Source of the DNA: Gammaproteobacteria bacterium
GTDB lineage: Bacteria > Pseudomonadota > Gammaproteobacteria > Steroidobacterales > Steroidobacteraceae
NCBI GenBank assembly: GCA_019247195.1
Contig: JAFAPI010000165.1
Span: 1 to 43,571 of the forward strand
Direction: 5' to 3'
DNA: 43,571 nucleotides
In this document: positions 40,448-43,571 of the stretch, piece by piece
How the letters are laid out: every line of letters begins with the position of its first letter
How positions within the stretch are numbered: the first letter of the stretch is position 1
Translations under genes and position numbers: made by a program
Notes under the pieces: model-generated
Seen by the model: the letters and a program-made list of their open reading frames with translations, nothing else
The model's database searches: none
What the model was told of the DNA's origin: nothing

Positions 40448-41394
40448 CAGCGTCGCGTGCCGCGCACCCGCGGGCGCCGCGGAGCGTTGCCGAAGCGGTA
40501 GCGCGCGCCGAGCGCGGCGGGCGGCAGCGGCCGGCGCAGCCGTCGGCCGTGCTCGCCGAGGTAGCGCTCCGCGGGTCGGTAGAGGCGCGCATACAACCGC
40601 GCCGCGAGATCGAAGGCGCGGCCGCCCACCCAGGGGCTCGGCAGCAGCCGCGCGGGCAGCTGCGGATCCTGCAGATGGATCTTGCGGTACTCGTGGACCA
40701 GGAGCGTCCGCACGATGAAGGCGGTGCGCGACGGCACCGCGCCACGCGAGAGCGCGCGCTCGACCGCTCCGAAGCGCCGCAGGAAACGCCGGTAGCGCAG
40801 CGTCAGCTCGCGCAGACTCCAACCGCGGGCCACCAGGCGCCGCTCGGTGGTCGCGGCGCCGGTGGCCCGCAGCAGCAGCGCCCCGTGTGCCCTCGCCAGC
40901 CGCGCCAGCGAGGCCTCGTCCTCGAGCGCGGGATGCGCCCACAAGCGGGGCTGGATCGCTCCGAAGCCGCGCCAGCGCAGCTCGGTGCGCAGCGTCGCGC
41001 TCACCGCGCCGCGCGCGGGCAGCACGAGCAGCGTCCACGCGCTTTCGGCCCCGGCGGGCGGGCCGCGGCCATAGATCTGCCGGGTGGCCTCGCGAAAACG
41101 CTGTCGACCGCCTGCGGTCAAACGGTATTCGCTGCGTCGTCCGGCGCGCCGCGTGGCGAACCACCCGAGCTGCGCGAGGCGCGCGGCCGAGGTGCGCACC
41201 AGGCGCTCGCCGACCCCGAAGGGAGCACACAGACGGATGAGACTGCCGAGGGTAGCGGCACCGCCGCGCGGCGCGATGGCATCGCCGAACACGGTCACCA
41301 ACAGCGAGCCGGCGCGCAGCGGCCGCTGGCGGCGCAGCGCGCGCAGCAGGGCTCGAACCGCCGCGGGTAGCGAGGCGTCCGTCGACCGTCGCAT
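40447..41394 (-). CDS. paaX: PaaX-family transcriptional repressor
   Basis: A 315-aa regulator from the ATG at 41394; a TTG at 41418 would extend it into the operator. The N-terminal winged helix ([50 protein letters not shown]) and the middle and C-terminal PaaX domains ([30 protein letters not shown]) are clear. PaaX represses phenylacetate degradation genes and is released by phenylacetyl-CoA. It is divergent from paaABC, with a good inverted repeat between them. It is joined to gph downstream, which is unusual. Confidence 0.92.
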   Translation of the reverse strand: MRRSTDASLPAAVRALLRALRRQRPLRAGSLLVTVFGDAIAPRGGAATLGSLIRLCAPFGVGERLVRTSAARLAQLGWFATRRAGRRSEYRLTAGGRQRFREATRQIYGRGPPAGAESAWTLLVLPARGAVSATLRTELRWRGFGAIQPRLWAHPALEDEASLARLARAHGALLLRATGAATTERRLVARGWSLRELTLRYRRFLRRFGAVERALSRGAVPSRTAFIVRTLLVHEYRKIHLQDPQLPARLLPSPWVGGRAFDLAARLYARLYRPAERYLGEHGRRLRRPLPPAALGARYRFGNAPRRPRVRGTRR

Positions 41395-41401
41395 CGGGGG
41401 A

Positions 41402-41444
41402 TTGTGACACAGAACCAACGACTTATATGGTATTCTTGTGTCAC
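41402..41444. promoter_or_regulatory. paaA promoter with PaaX-type inverted repeat
   Basis: GTGACACA (41404-41411) and TGTGTCAC (41437-41444) are perfect 8-bp arms separated by 25 bases. Between and overlapping them are a -35-like TTGTGA (41402-41407) and a -10-like TATATG (41424-41429). A bound repressor would cover the whole promoter. The ribosome binding site AGGAGG (41449-41454) stands 8 bases before the paaA ATG. Confidence 0.65.
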
Positions 41445-41462
41445 GAACAGGAGGCCACGCGC

Positions 41463-42443
41463 ATGTACACGCAGGCGCTCGACAGTCACGGCAAGGAGCC
41501 CGTCCCGGCGCCGACGGAGCCGGCGGCCGCGCACTTCCAGGCGCGCATCGACGCGGATGAGAAGATAGAACCCAAGGACTGGATGCCGGATGCCTACCGT
41601 CACACCTTGGTGCGGCAGATCTCTCAGCATGCGCACTCGGAGATCGTCGGCATGCTGCCCGAAGGCAACTGGATCACCCGGGCCCCGAGCCTGCGTCGCA
41701 AGGCCGTGCTGATCGCCAAGGTGCAGGACGAGGGTGGCCACGGCATGTACTTGTACGGCGCCGCGGAGACCCTCGGCGTAGAGCGTGCCGAGCTCATCGA
41801 GCAGCTGCTCGCGGGCACCGCGAAGTACTCCAGTATCTTCAATTATCCGACCCTGACCTGGGCCGACGTGGGCGCTATCGGCTGGTTGGTCGATGGCGCG
41901 GCGATCATGAATCAGATACCGATCTGCCGCTGCTCCTACGGACCGTACGCGCGCGCCATGGTGCGCATCTGCAAGGAGGAAAGCTTCCACCAGCGCCAGG
42001 GCTTTGAAATCATGCTCACGCTGGCGCGCGGCAGCGCCGCGCAGCAGGCGATGGCACAAGACGCGCTCGACCGCTGGTGGTGGCCCTCGCTGATGATGTT
42101 CGGCCCGAGCGATGCGGACTCCAAACACACCGCGCAGTCGATGCGCTGGAAGATCAAGCGCTTCAGCAACGACGAGCTGCGCCAGAAGTTCGTCGACATC
42201 ACCGTGCCGCAGGCGCAGTTCCTCGGACTCACGATTCCGGATCCGGCGCTGCGCTGGAACGAGGGGGCGCAGCACTTCGAGACTGGCCCGATCGACTGGC
42301 GCGAGTTTCAGGCGGTGCTGCAGGGCAACGGCCCCTGCAACCGCGAGCGCCTTGCGGCACGCCGCGCGGCGCACGAAGCCGGCCAATGGGTGCGCGAAGC
42401 CGCCGCCGCCCACGCCGACAAGGCGCGGCGCCGCGCCGCCTGA
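41463..42443 (+). CDS. paaA: 1,2-phenylacetyl-CoA epoxidase, catalytic subunit A
   Basis: A 326-aa ferritin-like di-iron oxygenase subunit. The ATG at 41463 follows AGGAGG. PaaA patterns are [41 protein letters not shown] and [18 protein letters not shown], which hold the Glu/His iron ligands. With PaaB, PaaC, PaaD and the reductase PaaE it epoxidises the aromatic ring of phenylacetyl-CoA. The first gene of an operon that leaves the window. Slightly longer than the E. coli protein (309 aa), mainly at the N-terminus. Confidence 0.97.
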   Translation: MYTQALDSHGKEPVPAPTEPAAAHFQARIDADEKIEPKDWMPDAYRHTLVRQISQHAHSEIVGMLPEGNWITRAPSLRRKAVLIAKVQDEGGHGMYLYGAAETLGVERAELIEQLLAGTAKYSSIFNYPTLTWADVGAIGWLVDGAAIMNQIPICRCSYGPYARAMVRICKEESFHQRQGFEIMLTLARGSAAQQAMAQDALDRWWWPSLMMFGPSDADSKHTAQSMRWKIKRFSNDELRQKFVDITVPQAQFLGLTIPDPALRWNEGAQHFETGPIDWREFQAVLQGNGPCNRERLAARRAAHEAGQWVREAAAAHADKARRRAA

Positions 42444-42456
42444 GCAGGAGCACCCC

Positions 42457-42756
42457 GTGTCAACTCCCGTGCCACGCCAGGACTGGCCGCTCTATGAGGT
42501 ATTCATCCGCTCGCGGGCGGGACTTGAGCACAAGCACGTCGGCAGCGTACACGCGGCGGACGCGCGCATGGCGCTTGAGCATGCGCGCGATGTCTACACG
42601 CGTCGCATGGAGGGGGTCAGCATCTGGGTCGTTCCGGCCGTCCAGATCGTCGCCTCCGACCCGGCGGAGGCCGATGCGCTCTTCGAGCCTGCGCGCGACA
42701 AGGTCTACCGGCACCCGACCTTCTACGCGATCCCGGACGAAGTGAAGAACCTGTGA
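42457..42756 (+). CDS. paaB: 1,2-phenylacetyl-CoA epoxidase subunit B
   Basis: A 99-aa small subunit from a GTG at 42457 preceded by GCAGGAG at 6-base spacing. PaaB patterns are WPLYEVFIRSRAGLEHKHVGS, DARMALEHARDVYTRR and EGVSIWVVP. PaaB bridges the PaaA-PaaC dimers and is needed for activity. The open frame continues upstream into paaA in another frame, which is a shadow. The stop overlaps the paaC start. Confidence 0.95.
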   Translation: MSTPVPRQDWPLYEVFIRSRAGLEHKHVGSVHAADARMALEHARDVYTRRMEGVSIWVVPAVQIVASDPAEADALFEPARDKVYRHPTFYAIPDEVKNL

Positions 42757-43541
42757 GCGCCGCAGCCGCTGCCGCACCGGCCGAGGCGCTCGAAGCGGCG
42801 CGGCTGCAGTTCGTGCTGTGCCTCGCCGACACGAGCCTGGTCCTGGCGCAACGCCTGGGTGCCTGGGTGGGGCACGCACCGGCTCTGGAGGAGGATCTCG
42901 CTCTGGCCAACCTCGCGCTGGACCTGCTCGGCCAGGCGCGGCTGCTCCTCTCGTACGCCGCCGAACTCGAGGGTGCCGGACGCGACGAGGATGCGCTGGC
43001 CTTCCTGCGCGACGCTCCCGAGTTTCGCAACCTCACCCTCGCCGAGCAGCCCAACGGGGACTTCGCACACACGATCGTGCGGCAATGGCTGATCGACGGC
43101 TGGCAGCTCGAGGTCTACGGCGCGCTCGAGCACTCGAGCGATGCACGTCTGGCGGCGATCGCGGCCAAGGCCCTGAAGGAGACCCGCTACCACTACCGCT
43201 TCAGCAGTGGCTGGCTCGAGCGGCTCGGCGACGGCACCGTGGAAAGTCACGCGCGCGCGCAGGCTGCGCTCGAGGCGCTGTGGCGTTTTACCGCGGAGCT
43301 GTTCAGCGCCGACGAAATGGATATGGCGCTCGCCGCCGCCGGCGTGGGCGGCAACCTCGAGGCGCTGGCACCGGCCTGGTCGGCGCGCGTCGATGCCGAC
43401 CTGGCGCGGGCAACCCTGCGCCGTCCGTCTCCCGCGATGCATCCCTGGCACGGCAAGCGCGGCGTGCACAGCGAACATCTCGGTCACCTGCTGGCGGAAA
43501 TGCAGCACCTGCCGCGCGCGCTGCCGGGCCTGAAATGGTAG
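42753..43541 (+). CDS. paaC: 1,2-phenylacetyl-CoA epoxidase subunit C
   Basis: A 262-aa structural, ferritin-like partner of PaaA, from the GTG at 42753 that overlaps the paaB stop (GTGA). Typical stretches are LADTSLVLAQRLGAWVGHAP, EEDLALANLALDLLGQARLLL, LAEQPNGDFAHTIVRQW and ALKETRYHYRFSSGWLERLG. PaaC lacks the iron site and shapes the substrate pocket of PaaA. Complete in the window. Confidence 0.95.
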   Translation: MSAAAAAAPAEALEAARLQFVLCLADTSLVLAQRLGAWVGHAPALEEDLALANLALDLLGQARLLLSYAAELEGAGRDEDALAFLRDAPEFRNLTLAEQPNGDFAHTIVRQWLIDGWQLEVYGALEHSSDARLAAIAAKALKETRYHYRFSSGWLERLGDGTVESHARAQAALEALWRFTAELFSADEMDMALAAAGVGGNLEALAPAWSARVDADLARATLRRPSPAMHPWHGKRGVHSEHLGHLLAEMQHLPRALPGLKW

Positions 43542-43550
43542 CGGTAGCGC

Positions 43551-43571
43551 ATGGGCCCGGGTCCGCGCAGA
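43551..43571 (+). CDS. paaD: Probable start of paaD (cut by window edge)
   Basis: An ATG at 43551, 9 bases after the paaC stop, opens a frame of seven codons to the window edge. Position in the operon suggests PaaD, the [Fe-S] maturation-type factor normally following paaC. The seven residues alone carry no proof. Confidence 0.35.

Noticed and set aside
41394-41418. Upstream TTG start for the PaaX-like protein
   Set aside because: It would place the start inside the inverted repeat and adds eight residues unlike the family; the ATG at 41394 fits better.

Overview
The window is about 43.6 kb of GC-rich, densely coded DNA from a Gram-negative heterotroph, most likely a gammaproteobacterium. 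The reasons are a TonB-dependent receptor, a full L-Ara4N lipid A modification set, MurJ, Lrp/AsnC-type regulators and a paa operon. Steroidobacteraceae or Nevskiales-like lineages fit the gene style, but that placement is inference. No rRNA, tRNA, CRISPR array, insertion sequence or prophage gene was seen. No stretch longer than about 135 bases lacks a gene.

Region 1 (1-13467) is the most unusual part. It is a self-contained uptake and catabolism island. It holds a PotB/PotC-type permease pair (minus strand, potC cut by the window edge), a transcription factor joining a BetI-like TetR domain to a degenerate Rieske-oxygenase domain, a genuine Rieske oxygenase of the quaternary-amine type (convergent with that regulator), and a divergent operon. 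The operon encodes a class III aminotransferase, two paralogous FAD oxidoreductases of the phytoene-desaturase fold, a GcvT-like demethylase, the PotA-type ATPase and a TonB-dependent receptor. The divergent control region at 3895-4021 contains two near-identical 14-bp palindromes 31 bp apart, then a hairpin followed by nine T just before the first gene. I read the island as import and stepwise demethylation/oxidation of an N- or O-methylated amine. The substrate cannot be named from sequence.

Region 2 (13507-19657) has murJ, the last two steps of five-step histidine degradation (hutG and hutF, divergent), and cstA with its small partner ybdD. Region 3 (19724-26755) is a complete but rearranged arn operon in which ArnA is split into two separate genes (dehydrogenase first, formyltransferase sixth) and only one SMR flippase subunit is present. 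Region 4 (26781-35930) has a LysE exporter, a quinone oxidoreductase, an acyl desaturase, an Lrp regulator divergent from alanine dehydrogenase, a YceI protein, a bifunctional beta-oxidation enzyme and an exported TPR protein.

Region 5 (35908-39763) is a second Lrp regulator divergent from a branched-chain 2-oxoacid dehydrogenase operon (fused E1 alpha-beta, then E2; no E3). Region 6 (39770-43571) is a phosphoglycolate phosphatase coupled to a PaaX-type repressor, divergent from the start of the phenylacetyl-CoA epoxidase operon paaABC(D), which runs off the right edge. Regions 4 to 6 together point to a life on amino acids, fatty acids and aromatic acids.
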